Assembly: GCA_905221605.1 (NCBI GenBank)
Contig: CAJNDS010002529.1
Span: 203,660-267,659 of the forward strand
Source: Symbiodinium natans
Taxonomy: Eukaryota; Sar; Dinophyceae; Suessiales; Symbiodiniaceae
DNA: 64,000 nucleotides
Direction: 5' to 3'
Shown: positions 42,201 through 56,779 of the stretch, one piece after another
Layout of the letters: each line of letters starts with the position of its first letter
Position numbering within the stretch: position 1 is the stretch's first letter
Made by a program: the position numbers and the translations under genes
The notes under the pieces: generated by a model
Database searches by the model: none
Seen by the model: the letters and a program-made list of their open reading frames with translations, nothing else
What the model was told of the DNA's origin: nothing

Positions 42201-42901
42201 ACCGGGCGAGGAGAAGAGTTCCGGGCGAGGAGAAGAGTTGAGTGTTTAAACTCTACAACCCCCACACGGAGGGTTGGGAATGATAGGATTGCCTTATGAG
42301 GAGGACCCCAATTAAGGTACCCCTAATTTCGGAAACCCCCATAAGGAGCTACCAGATCTCTGAAAACGGAAACATGCTTGTACCTTGAGGCCGAAGGATC
42401 TCTATGAAACGAGTAGACAATATCTGGGTGTAATGGGTTCCAAAAAGGGGAGAGAAGTAAGTTTATCAGTCTATCTGGTCGCCAGAGTATCAGAAAGGAG
42501 AAGATGGCTCGAGTGCGGCGGGCAGAGGGGGAGGGCTGCCGCTTCCATCCGACATGCTTGAATTGTAGGCTTGTGTGGCGTTTGGGTTTGGGGTTGTCCT
42601 ATATTAAACTCTTAAACCCTGATAATCTTCCCGCCCTCTCAGAACAAACCACCAGATGTCCCAAGACCGCAATATTTATGGGCAGCTCTGTGTGGTGAGG
42701 ATTCCAACGAAAAAAGAAAAGCTCCGCGCAAGAAGAAGTAGTATACATGACCACTATCAGCAGTTCTTCCTATGAGTCATGATAATGGTACAACTACACT
42801 TCAGACATTAGCAACACCAGCTCTGTTGCAATACTAATAGTAGAAGGTAAACACGAGTATATACTACTGCTACTGTTACTACATTATTAGTAAGAACAAC
42901 A

Positions 42902-42995
<94 letters not shown>

Positions 42996-44701
42996 AACTT
43001 TGGGATGTTCCCCTTATGCTAACAGTCCTGAATAGGGATCCTAGCACCCCAATTATAATCCCTATTAAGGACTGTCAATACAAGGGGAACATCCGTAAAC
43101 CCTAAACCCTAAACCCCAAACCTAAAACCTTCAAGCCAATCCCAAACTAAACTGATGACAATCCCTATAAACCCTATAAACCCTAATACTGTTCGTACAA
43201 GAGAGAGCCTCCCAAACTCAACTGATCCTAAACCCTAAACCCTAAACCCTAAACCCTGAACCCTAAACCCTAAACCCTAAACCCTAAACCCTAAACCCTA
43301 AACCCTAAATCACAGCGAGGCACAAGTCCAGTCGGAGCATCCGACCAAGGACCGCCTCTCGCGCTGCCGAGTGGCAAAAATCTCGATCGCTTGAGGAGCC
43401 GCCTCCTCGTTCCTTAGGGTTTAGGGGGGCTTAGGGTTTAGGGTTTGGGGTTTAAAGGGTTTGGGGTTTATAGGGTATAGGGTATAGGGTTTAGGGTTTG
43501 GGGTTTATAGGGTTTAGTCAGGGTTTAGGTCTTAGGGTTGGCTGGCCGGCACCCGTTGTCTAACAGGGCAGGAACAGGAACCCCGTAGACTCGTACAGGC
43601 ACACGGGTTACCCTACTCTGGAGTAATACCCTGGAAAAAAAGTATATACTTTCTAGGTATAAGTAGCTAGAATAGGAACCCATAACCCAAAAAACATATT
43701 AAATTATTAAAGTACAGTCCTCCAAAGACCAGATTAAAAAAAAAAACTCGTGTTCGAACGAGCAGCTGAGCCCTCTCGGGGCTCTGGAGCACCTGCCATG
43801 CCGCGCCAAACTGAGCATCCTCGGGTGTGTGGAACCGGCCCTCGAACATCACTTTCGTGAGCCACTCATCCTTACTTCTGAAATATAAACCAAGGGGAAA
43901 AATGTTAAACTTTACTCTTCCTACTACGTGAGGAGACCCAAAAAAGCCTTAAAGTTCAGCTGTTTTCAGAAGTAAGCATCGGCAAAGTCCTCCAAAAGCG
44001 CGCAGAGGAAGGCAGCTCCGGCGGACGAGGGAAAAAGGCTCCGCCGGGTGCTGCCGTGCCGGGCATGGAGTTCCAAGAGCAGTGGAGTGGAGTCGTTGGC
44101 CTGCCTGATATTCGGAACCCTAAACCCTAAACCCTAAACCCTAAACCCGAAACCCTAAACCCTAAACCCTAAACCCTAAACCCTAAACGCAGACGCAAGT
44201 TGCATCTGGCCACATCTCTGTCTACATCCTGCTTTCTAGCGGAGGCTCTGAGTCTGAGGGGGAATTTGCGGAGCCTCAAATGTCTTTAGGAAACCTCTTG
44301 ATGAAGCTTGATTCCTCGTGCGAGGCGCGTGCCATCCGGCCGCGCCAGCACAGGGATCACCTTGCTCCGGATGCCCGGAAAGTGCGCAGCGAACATCTCG
44401 GCCGCCGAGATTGCAAAGCCCAGCTGGAAGACCGGGACCCACTCGTAGGGAAGGCGAAGGTAGCGGAGTGCCGCACGCACCTTGCAGCTGTTGGGTGACT
44501 TTCAAATGGGGGCTAAATAACCTTAATTCGGTTTAATTACCCCTAAAATAGCCTTCATATGCCTCAATTTTTTGGGGGGGGGGGGGGGGGGGAACCTAGG
44601 GGGGGTACAGTATTATAGAAGGGGGAGTAGTAGGGGAACCACTGAACCTTGCAGCTGTAGGGTGAGCCATCAGATCCATAGAGCTTGTACACGGCAGCCA
44701 T
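39262..44701 (-). CDS. Glutathione S-transferase-like protein, 11 exons
   Basis: Exons 44648-44701, 44322-44480, 43981-44100, 43760-43870, 43314-43405, 41888-41950, 40985-41095, 40523-40571, 40035-40083, 39839-39929, 39262-39460 add to 1098 nt and stay in phase throughout (365 aa). N-terminal thioredoxin fold: YKLYGSDGSPYSCKVRAALR with the SPYSC active-site region, then KVIPVL (the usual cis-Pro site) and ANDSTPLLLEL (the D-S-T glutathione-contact site). All-helical C-terminal part: LEDFADEWLTKVMFEGRFH, ATRQRERRSLVGCSD, FIFGGQPTAADFAVYGQLRQ with the TxxD N-capping box of GSTs, YPSVWAWVFRVED, FKYQLKCLQALRKQW. Catalysis: probably glutathione conjugation or peroxide/quinone detoxification in the cytosol (family knowledge). 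Introns: GC-AG (44321), GA-AG (43980, 40984, 40522), the rest GT-AG; donors at 41887 and 39838 are GTTTAGGG. The longest intron is 1363 bp. Confidence 0.87.
40101..40241. mobile_element. F2 element in GST intron 8
   Basis: TACTTGGAGGTTCATGGTAC at the left and AGTACCATGGACCCCTA at the right, with matching inner arms. It lies 18 bp upstream of the acceptor of the exon at 40035-40083. Confidence 0.8.
41057..41194. repeat. 42-bp direct duplication flanking a TTTAGGG array
   Basis: The copies at 41057-41098 and 41153-41194 are identical (CCCCGAAGATGAAGGGGACA through AGTAGACCTTA) and the first is the 5' end of GST exon 7. About seven TTTAGGG units lie between. This looks like a target duplication made around the array, or a slip during break repair. 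Confidence 0.85.
41711..41818. mobile_element. F2 element in GST intron 6, shortened
   Basis: The right end ACCATGAACCTCCAAGTA is intact; the left end is TACTTGGAGA and then jumps into the body (ACTTATAACCCTAG). Internal deletion copy. Confidence 0.7.
42897..42995. repeat. (CTA)n microsatellite in GST intron 5
   Basis: About 33 perfect CTA units. It abuts an F1 element at 42998. The open minus frame here is a poly-Val artefact. Confidence 0.95.
42998..43093. mobile_element. F1 element, full copy, in GST intron 5
   Basis: Left arm TTGGGATGTTCCCCTTATGC and AACAGTCCT; right arm AAGGACTGTCAATACAAGGG and GAACATCC; inner arms AATAGGGATCC and ATAATCCCTATT. Confidence 0.85.
43871..43976. mobile_element. 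106-bp TIR element forming GST intron 3 (introner)
   Basis: Perfect 13-bp terminal inverted repeats CTTACTTCTGAAA and TTTCAGAAGTAAG, flanked by a 4-bp direct repeat CATC (43867-43870 and 43977-43980). Removing the element and one CATC restores GCCGATGAGTGG on the minus strand, that is, the uninterrupted reading FADEW. With the intron taken as 43871-43980 its borders are GA...AG. Confidence 0.85.
44103..44187 (-). repeat. CCCTAAA array in GST intron 2
   Basis: About ten units, with one CCCGAAA, immediately upstream (in the sense of the gene, as TTTAGGG) of the acceptor TATCAGGCAG. Confidence 0.9.
44481..44647 (-). other. GST intron 1 with a 13-bp direct repeat at its borders
   Basis: ACAGCTGCAAGGT spans both the donor (TGCAAG|GTTCAG) and the acceptor (TGCAAG|GTGCGT). 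The body has an 18-22 base C run (sense) and TTAAATAACC/GGTTATTT and CTACTAC motifs that recur at 16705-16805. Confidence 0.75.
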
Positions 44702-45095
44702 GGGGGTTTTGGAACGTACCCAAAGGCTGCTTTGTGGCAAGAAGGGGCGGCCAGTGAGCTAAACTTTGGCAACAGCACTCAGGTGGGTTGTTATCCCAAA
44801 GTAAAAGTACCCATTTATGTGCCCCAAGTATGATCTCCCTTTTAGAGGGATCTGCAAGAACAAAGGTCTGGGACAACCTCAACAGCTGCAAAGCGCTTGT
44901 CAAAGAAGCCTGCCGCTTGGCATTCAAAAGCTGCGGTCGCAAGTGCTGAAAGTACCCTAAACCCCTATACCCTAAACCCCTATACCCTAAACCCTAAACC
45001 CCAAACCTAACCCCCAACCCGAAACTCTAGACAGGGCTCTACGGCATTCGTAACTAATATCCAACGCCTATACCCTAAACCCGAAACCCGAATCC
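44702..45095. other. Upstream flank of the GST gene, no gene seen
   Basis: Unique sequence from 44702 to 44950, then diverged CCCTAAA-type units. The minus open frame 44670-44942 overlaps the GST start in another frame and is a shadow. No promoter motif recognised. Confidence 0.5.
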
Positions 45096-45825
45096 CTGCA
45101 CCCCGAACCTAAGCCCTACACCCTGAATCCTAGAACCCCAAACCCTAAACATGCGAACCCCCCTAAAACCCTAAAACCCTAAAACCCTAAAACCCTAAAA
45201 CCCTAAAACCCTAAAACCCTAAAACCCTAAAACCCTAAAACCCTAAAACCCTAAAACCCTAACCCCCTAAAACCCTAAAACCCTAAAACCCTAAAACCCT
45301 AAAACCCTAAAACCCTAAAACCCTAAAACCCTAAAACCCTAAAACCCTAAAACCCTAAAACCCTAAAACCCTAAAACCCTAAAACCCTAAAACCCTAAAA
45401 CCCTATCACCCTAAACCCTGAAACCCTGAAACCCTAAACCCTGCAACCCCTAAAAACCCTAAAAACCCTAAACACCCTAAACACCCCCCTAAACGCCCTA
45501 AACACCCTAAACCCTAATCCCTACACCCCAAACCGCAAACCCTAAACCCCTAAACCCCCCCTGAACCCCCAAACCCTAAACCCTCAACCCCCAAACCCGA
45601 AACCCTGAACCCCCAAACCCCCAAACCCCAAACCCCCAAACCCTGAACCCCCAAACCCCTAAACCCCCAAACCCCAACCCTTGAACCCCCAAACCCCAAA
45701 CCCCAAACCCCAAACCCCAAACCCCCAACCCCAACCCTTGAACCCCCAAACCCCCAACCCTAACCCTTGAACCCCAAACCCCAAACCCTAAACCCCCTAA
45801 ACCCTAACCCTTGAACCCCCCCTCA
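45096..45825 (-). repeat. Long variant array, mainly CCCTAAAA then CCCCCAAA types
   Basis: About 30 copies of the 8-bp unit CCCTAAAA at 45160-45405, then a drift through CCCTAAACA, CCCCCAAAC and CCCCAAA units to 45825. Each variant occurs in a homogeneous block. Confidence 0.95.
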
Positions 45826-50707
<4,882 letters not shown>

Positions 50708-50794
50708 GGTTGCCGGCCTCAAGAGTTCCCCTAATCCTCGGTTTAGGTTTTAGGGTTTGGGGTTTAGGGTTTGGGGTTTAGGGTTTCAGGTCCC

Positions 50795-53700
50795 CCTAAA
50801 CCTCGTTGCTGCGTGGTGTGGGCAAGGCTCTTGGTCCTGACCGGGCCGGTTGCCCCTGCGACAACAGTGGGTTTAGGTCTAGGGTTTAGGGTTTAGGGTT
50901 TAGGGTTCAGGGTTCAGGGTTTAGGGTCTAGGTGCCGCCAACACCCCTGAACCGAAAAGCCCCTCGTTAGTTGGGACCTGCTTCCATTGTTTAGGGTTTC
51001 AAGAGAAACCCCTGGGCCAGAGACCCCTAACCCTAAAACCCTATGACCCTGCAACCCTATGACCCTGCAACCTTACAACCCTACAACCCTACGACCCCAC
51101 AACCCTATGACCCTATGACCCTATGACCCTATGACCCTACGACCTAAACCCTAAACCCTAAACCCTAAACCCTAACCCTAAACCCTAAACCCTAAACCCT
51201 AAACCCTAAACCCTAAACCCCTGGGCCCGGAACTCCCGCTTTCGTTGGGTTTGGCCTTTGCGGCCTTGAGGGTGACGCCCCTGTCACCCACCCTGAAGAT
51301 GCCCTCTTAAGAAAAAACCCTGCCAGTTGACGCGCGACAAGAACAAACCCTAAACCCTAAACCCTAAACCCTAAACCGTAAACCCTAAACCCTAAACCCT
51401 AAACCCCTGAAGTTCGAAGACTCCTAGGCCCGAGCCACGCACCTGGGCCTGCTGCACAGCAAGCTCCAGGCAAATTACGGGGGAGAGGGGTAGCTACGGT
51501 CCCAGATCCATGGTGAGGGGTCTAGGGTTTAGGTTTAGGGTTTAGGGTTTATAGGGTTTAGGGGGGCGGGGGGGTTTAGAGCGTAGAGTCTTGGGTTTCA
51601 CGGTTAGGGTGCCAGTAGGGGCTTTTCAGATCTGTTCAGAGGCCTTTGGAGGCTATGGCTGAGGGCTGTGAGGGCTTCGAGGGCTTCGGGCTTGCAGGGT
51701 TCAAGCTTTGTCCGCTGCAAACCTCGGGGCCCATACGACTGCGGAGATGGTCGTGCTCTAAGTCCCAGAATAGCCTTGAACCCCTACACCCAAAAACTTC
51801 TGAACCCCAAACCCGAAACTTCTAAACCCCAACCCCTAAACCCTAAGCCCTAAACCCCAAACCCTAAACCCTAAACCCTTCTTCTGTCGAATAGGACCCT
51901 GGCAATGAAAAGAGTAGACGACTCTGGAGTTCCCCCAGGTGAGCGTCGGGATTCTGCCGGTGATCGATTCGGAAGAGGAGCCCTAAAACCTGGGTTTAGG
52001 GGTTTTAGGGTTTAGGGTTTAGGGTTTAGAGTTTAGGGTTTAGGGTTTAGGGTTGCCAGGCTCGCAAGATGAGAAATCGGTGCTGGTTCCGAGATTCTTA
52101 GACGAGCCAGGGCTGCGTCCTGCCTCATTCCCACGAATTCTTCGAACTTATATTGAGGGTTTAGGGTTTAGGGCTTAGGGTTTCTTCTACATCTGCAACC
52201 TCAATTTGCGCCGCAAAACATGCCTCGCGATGTTGATTCGATACGTGACCTAAACCCTAAACCCTAAACCCTAAACCCTAAACCCTAAACCCTAAACCCT
52301 AGACCCTAGACCCTAGACCCTAAACCCAAGCCCTAATGGCTAAACTTGCGGAAAGCCTGCGCTTTTGTCAGGACCATCGTCTGCCATTTGCCAATGCTCC
52401 ATAACCAGACCGGGCCCCGTCCCAAGCCAATCCCCCACCCACCCTACCATTACCCTAAACCCTAAACCCTAAACCCTAAACCCTAAACCCTAAACCCTAA
52501 ACCCTAAACCCTAAACCCTAAACCCTAAACCCAAACGGTTGTGCGGTTGCACTCACTGACCTCGATGTCGCACATCCAAAGCCCGCACCCTTGCCCACCA
52601 AGCAAAAAGGTCACTACTAATGGAATAGTAATTAGTATCTACTACTCAGTTCAAAACACCATAAACATCTTATACTAGGCTGCCCAGTAACCTAGGCTTA
52701 AAAAGGGTGCCCTTTTTTGCTTAAAGGGGTTGATAAGGGAACCTAAACCCCCCAAAAAAGGGAATAAGGGTACTACTGGGCATCCTAGAAAACTATAATA
52801 TTAGTATATTTTTGTTTGGGTCTAAGACATTAAAAAAAAAAAAACACAGCCGACACCCACATGGTCCCTGAGTCCCTAGGAGCCCTAAACCCTAAACCCT
52901 AAACCCTAAACCCGAAACCCTAAACAACCCTAAACAACCCTAAACCACCCTTAACCCCAAACACTAAACCCTAAACCCTAATCCGCAATCAAGACGCTCG
53001 CCTTTCTCCCTCTCTCCCGAGCGCTGCCCTGCGGCAGCTAACACCCCAGAGGACTCAATAGTTTCAGCTCAAGCCCTAGGGATTATGGCCAGGGTTTAGG
53101 GTTTAGGGTTTAGGGTTCAGGGTTTAGGGTTTAGGGTTTAGGGTTCAGGGGTTTACTAGGGGTTTAAGAGTCTAGAGCCTGCGCAAGCCCCGACAGTGCC
53201 AAGCTAGAAGCGCTGTATCCCAGACCATAGACTCGTAACTATTAGACATCCTAGAGGGCCTGAACACACACCTCAGTGTGCACATGCAGTGATGTCTAGG
53301 GTTTAGGGTCTATAAGGTTTTCTGGGACTTGCAGAGGCTATGCGGGTTACAGGGTTTAAAGGTTTTAAGGCTTATAGGCTACAGGCTATGGGGCGTAGGT
53401 TGTCGATGCATCTTTTTAGCGTTTATTATTAAGATTATTTTCTATTTATTTTTGTTTCTGAGGGTTTCGGGTTTAGGGTTGTTAGGTTTATTAGGGTTTA
53501 GGGTGTTCCTTCTCAGTTGGAGCGTCTTGGGTCCTCCGGCGGCATACTAAATAGAGCCGGCTCGCCCATGAAACGCCGATGCCAGAACCCAGGGCTGAGG
53601 GTAGGTTATGGGCAACTTGGTCGAGGATTTAGGGTTTAGGGTTTTGGGTTATTAGGGGTTAGAGGTTAGGGTTTAAGGTTCAGGGTAGTATAGAAAAGGA

Positions 53701-55150
53701 CTAAAAGCAACAAGAGTCCACTACTGAACAGCAGGGTCTCTTCTCTCTCCCTTCCACGCGCACACACACACTCCCCTCGCTCAGCCAAGTGAACACAACA
53801 TCCTTGGGGAGGAGAGGGGGTCTTGGTAAAGCCTAGTAGAAAGCCCCAAGCCCTGTGCCGTCGGCTAGATTTATGACCGAAGCCCACGTAGCTTAGAAAT
53901 ATGAACCCTAAACCCTAAACCCTAGAAAGGGATTGGAAGGCAATCCCCGAAGCAAACAAGGCAATCAAGGGGGGCAGCGCGGGAGGTGCCATCTTAGGGT
54001 AGTTTCATGGTCCCTTGGTAGCGTTGGGTTTAGGGTTTAGGGTTTTTGGGTTTAGGGTACCCCTTACATACCCTAGAATTGAAACCCAGGGGCCCATACT
54101 GCAGAACACAATAAGGGCCCATGAAACTACCCTTAGATGCCGGGGACTGCACCTGTTTGGAGTTTAAGGCTGACGTGGTTTAGAAGGTTTAGGGGCTTTA
54201 TATAGAGTTTTCTAGAGGATTTTCTTTGGGGTTTCATATTGGGTTCACAGGCTTTATCGGGTTTCATATTCGGTTTACAGGCTTTGTAGGGTTGACAGGG
54301 TTTCGGGCCGCTTAGGTGCACTGACGGGCGGCCCGGACCTTCGCGGGTCGCGGGCGTGCCAATTCATCCACAACCCCCCTTGGAAACCAAATGAACCCCC
54401 TAAACCCTAATACCTAAACCCTAAACCCGAAACCCCTAGCATTTAGGGTTTAGGGTTTAGGGTTCAGAATACCTGAATAGTCATTATAGTAGTACAGGGT
54501 CTATGAACCCTAACACTCGGGTCATATACCCTATACTGCAAAAACGACTATTAAGGTATTTGAGCCCTAAACCCTAAACCCTAAATCCTAAACCCTAAAC
54601 CTATTAAGGTATTATGAACCATATAAACCCTTTTAGGGTTCATTTCGTCCCCAAGGCCTGGCCGATGGCACTGAGTGCACGGAGCCGGGGGAACCCACCC
54701 AGGTTAGGGTTTAGGGTTCAGGGCAGGGTTCAGGGTTTAGGGTTTAGGGTTTAGGGTTTAGGGTTTAGGGTTTAGGGTTTAGGATGTAGGGTTTAGGGTT
54801 CACTTTTCATGGGGTTTAGGGTAGTTTAGGGCCATAGGTAGGATGTGAAGTAACTACAGTACGGTCATACAAACGTATGCGGCTATTCTGCTTATGACCC
54901 TACTGACAACTCCCCCTCTGAACCTCCAAATAGCAGGGTTGACGGATCCACCAGCCACCATACCGTGAGACCTTCCAGGGTTTAGGGTTCAGGGTTTTTG
55001 ATTTAGGGTTTAACCCTAAACCCGAAACCCTCAGCCGCGACAAGAGCCTGAAAATGAGCTTAAGAGCGTAGACCCCCAATTTTCCGCCCCATTCCTCAGT
55101 GCCCACGACAGCACATCACGTTGTCCGCGCGTCGCGCGCACGAAGGACAT
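50795..55150 (-). CDS. Cluster of candidate exons, one or two unidentified minus-strand genes
   Basis: Putative start exon at 55150: ATG, SFVRATRGQRDVLSWALRNG, then AENWGSTLLSS. Others in order: 54900-54975 SRYGGWWIRQPCYLEVQRGS; 54659-54705 GFPRLRALSAIGQ; 54315-54375 VVDELARPRPAKVRAARQC; 53930-53993 ATG, APPALPPLIALFASGIAFQS; 53520-53600 RRFMGEPALFSMPPEDPRRS; 52980-53065 ESSGVLAAAGQRSGEREKGE; 52330-52435 GLVMEHWQMADDGPDKSAGF; 52055-52150 YKFEEFVGMRQDAALARLRI; 51880-51990 SESITGRIPTLTWGNSRVVY; 51405-51475 LELAVQQAQVRGSGLGVFEL; 51215-51297 GIFRVGDRGVTLKAAKAKPN; 50795-50845 ATGPVRTKSLAHTTQQR, then G|GTTTAG. Some patches are also open on the plus strand. No family recognised. Confidence 0.42.
51035..51150 (-). 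repeat. Variant array ACCCTATG / ACCCTGCA
   Basis: A run of 8-bp units ACCCTATG, ACCCTGCA and ACCCTACA changes into ordinary CCCTAAA units at 51145. Confidence 0.9.
52447..52530 (-). repeat. Perfect CCCTAAA array
   Basis: About 12 uninterrupted units. Confidence 0.95.
52677..52790. mobile_element. F4 element with clear terminal inverted repeats
   Basis: TAGGCTGCCCAGTAACCTAG at the left; GTACTACTGGGCATCCTAGA at the right. Nearly identical to the copy at 60617-60727. Confidence 0.85.
53995..54137. mobile_element. F3 element with a telomeric array in place of part of its left arm
   Basis: CTTAGGGTAGTTTCATGGTC ... TTGGTA, then TTGGGTTTAGGGTTTAGGGT-type units (54024-54058), then ACCCCTTACATACCCTAGAA to ATGAAACTACCCTTAG. 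The uninterrupted copy at 35053 has TGGGCCCCTAAACGGAGGAC where the array is. It abuts the ATG-initiated frame at 53993. Confidence 0.8.
54379..54657. mobile_element. F5 element with several telomeric inserts, between two coding-like patches
   Basis: Ends CCTTGGAAACCAAATGAACC and GGGTTCATTTCGTCCCCAAG. Telomere-like units interrupt it at about 54398-54428, 54439-54463 and 54565-54600. On the minus strand it lies exactly between the frames ending SAIGQ and starting VVDELARP, so it behaves as an intron. Confidence 0.75.
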
Positions 55151-55159
55151 GTGGCGGCT

Positions 55160-55716
55160 CCTTGCCGGAGAAATTGCAACCCCTAAGCCCCTAAACCCCT
55201 AAACCCCTAAACCCCGAAACCCTTTGACCCTTGAACCCCTAAACCCTAAAAGTCCTAAACCCTACATCTGAGCTCCAAAAACCGAAAGAATATACATTTC
55301 GGGCTTCAGGTTCCTTTCCAGGCTGCCTTTACTTGTGGCCTACGCCAGGGTTTGGGGCTTAGGGCTTAGGGCTTAGGGTTTAGGGTTTAGAGATTAAGGG
55401 CCGGGGTTTGTCAGCGTGGGGGCAGGGGCCACCAAGTTCTTTAAGGACCCCAGGATTGTAGATGTTGCTGACTGGGCTGATACGTATTCTAGTCCTAGGA
55501 GCTAGGAATGAAAGGGTTAGCCTTCTGTAATTCAGGCGGCTTAACAGCGAGCCAAGCCCCAAGAGAAGGGGCACAAGGATGCCAGTGGGCACCCGGGAGA
55601 GCTAAGAATACAAAACAACCTAAACCATGGATTCTGCAAAGGCATATAATAGGACCAAAATCCCTATTAAGGACTATGAGTATAAGGGGGAACATCCCAA
55701 CCCATACATGGTTTCA
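55160..55716. other. Flank with an undecided open frame and an F1 half
   Basis: Variant CCCCTAAA units at 55175-55260. The minus frame 55380-55592 (LGSLLSRLNYRRLTLSFLAP) is open; plus frames are open too. An F1 right arm (ATTAAGGACTATGAGTATAA, GGGGGAACATCCCAA) lies at 55659-55700. Confidence 0.4.
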
Positions 55717-56225
55717 GAGCAAATCAAAATCGAGGGCAGAAGGGAGCGTTCCAGATTGTGCGGGCTCCGGGCAGCTATCGAGCTCTGCACGAACACTTTG
55801 TGCGAAGACGGGAAAGGTTACGCGAACCCCCGCGAACATCAAACAGCAGTCCCGACAAACTACTGGCCCCGTTTGGCGGACGAAAGCCCTAATTAAAGAA
55901 GAAAAACAACTAAAACCCTTAAATTACAGCAGCTTGAAGAAGTTATGTTCGGGACTGGCTGTGCATGAAGGGTGGGCCAGCTTGGTTCAAGGCCCTAATT
56001 AAAGAAGAAAAGCAACTAAAGCCCTCAACCCCACCGTTCAAGGCCCTAATTAAAGAAGACAAGCAACTAAACCCCTTAAACCCATTCAACCCTACACCTC
56101 TTTAAGAACCGTTCCTCTTTCGCTCCTCAGTCCAGTGTACGGATCACCGGCTGGCTGTTGCCTGGAGCTATTGGAGGCTTCGGCCAGAAGGTTTCGGGAT
56201 GCCTGTCCCTAGTGGGTCGATCGTC
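55717..56225 (+). CDS. Two candidate plus-strand exons
   Basis: 55717-55893: after ATGGTTTCAG it reads EQIKIEGRRERSRLCGLRAA, then CEDGKGYANPREHQTAVPTN. 56131-56225: after TTCGCTCCTCAG it reads VRITGWLLPGAIGGFGQKVS, then GCLSLVGRSS. Between them a CCCTAATTAAAGAAGA unit occurs three times (55886, 55992, 56043). Product unknown. Confidence 0.42.
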
Positions 56226-56338
56226 CCTAAACCCCAAACTCCAAACCCGAAATCCTAAACTCCAGACCCTAAACCCCAAACCCCAAACCCGACATCCTAA
56301 ACCCCCAAAACCTTTTGGGCCCCCTAGGCCTCCGGCTA

Positions 56339-56553
56339 GGGTTTAGTTTAGGGTTTAGGGTTTAGGGTTTAGGGTTTAGGGTTTAGGGTTTAGGGTTTAG
56401 GGTTTAGGGTTTAGGGTTTAGGGTTTAGGGTTTAGGGTTTAGGGTTTAGGGTTTAGGGTTTAGGGTTTAGGGTTTAGGGTTTAGGGTTTAGGGTTTAGGG
56501 TTTAGGGTTTAGGGTTTAGGGTTTAGGGTTTAGGGTTTAGGGTTTAGGGTTTA
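56339..56553 (+). repeat. Longest perfect TTTAGGG array
   Basis: About 29 uninterrupted units, ending in a TTTAGGATATAGGG variant. The lack of mutations suggests recent growth. Confidence 0.97.
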
Positions 56554-56779
56554 GGATATAGGGTTTGCCTCCCAAGGCTTAGGGAGAGAGTGTAGGGTTC
56601 AGGGTTTAGGGTTAGTTAGGGGTGGAACCGAAGGGTTTAGGGTTTAGGGTTGAAGGCTCAGAGTTTTGGTTTAGGATTTACGGTTTAGGGTTTACGGTTG
56701 AGCCTTACTTGGGGTTTAGGGTTCGGGTTCGAGGTTTAGGGTTCGGGTTCAGGATCTAGGGTTTAGGCGTAGGGTTCAA

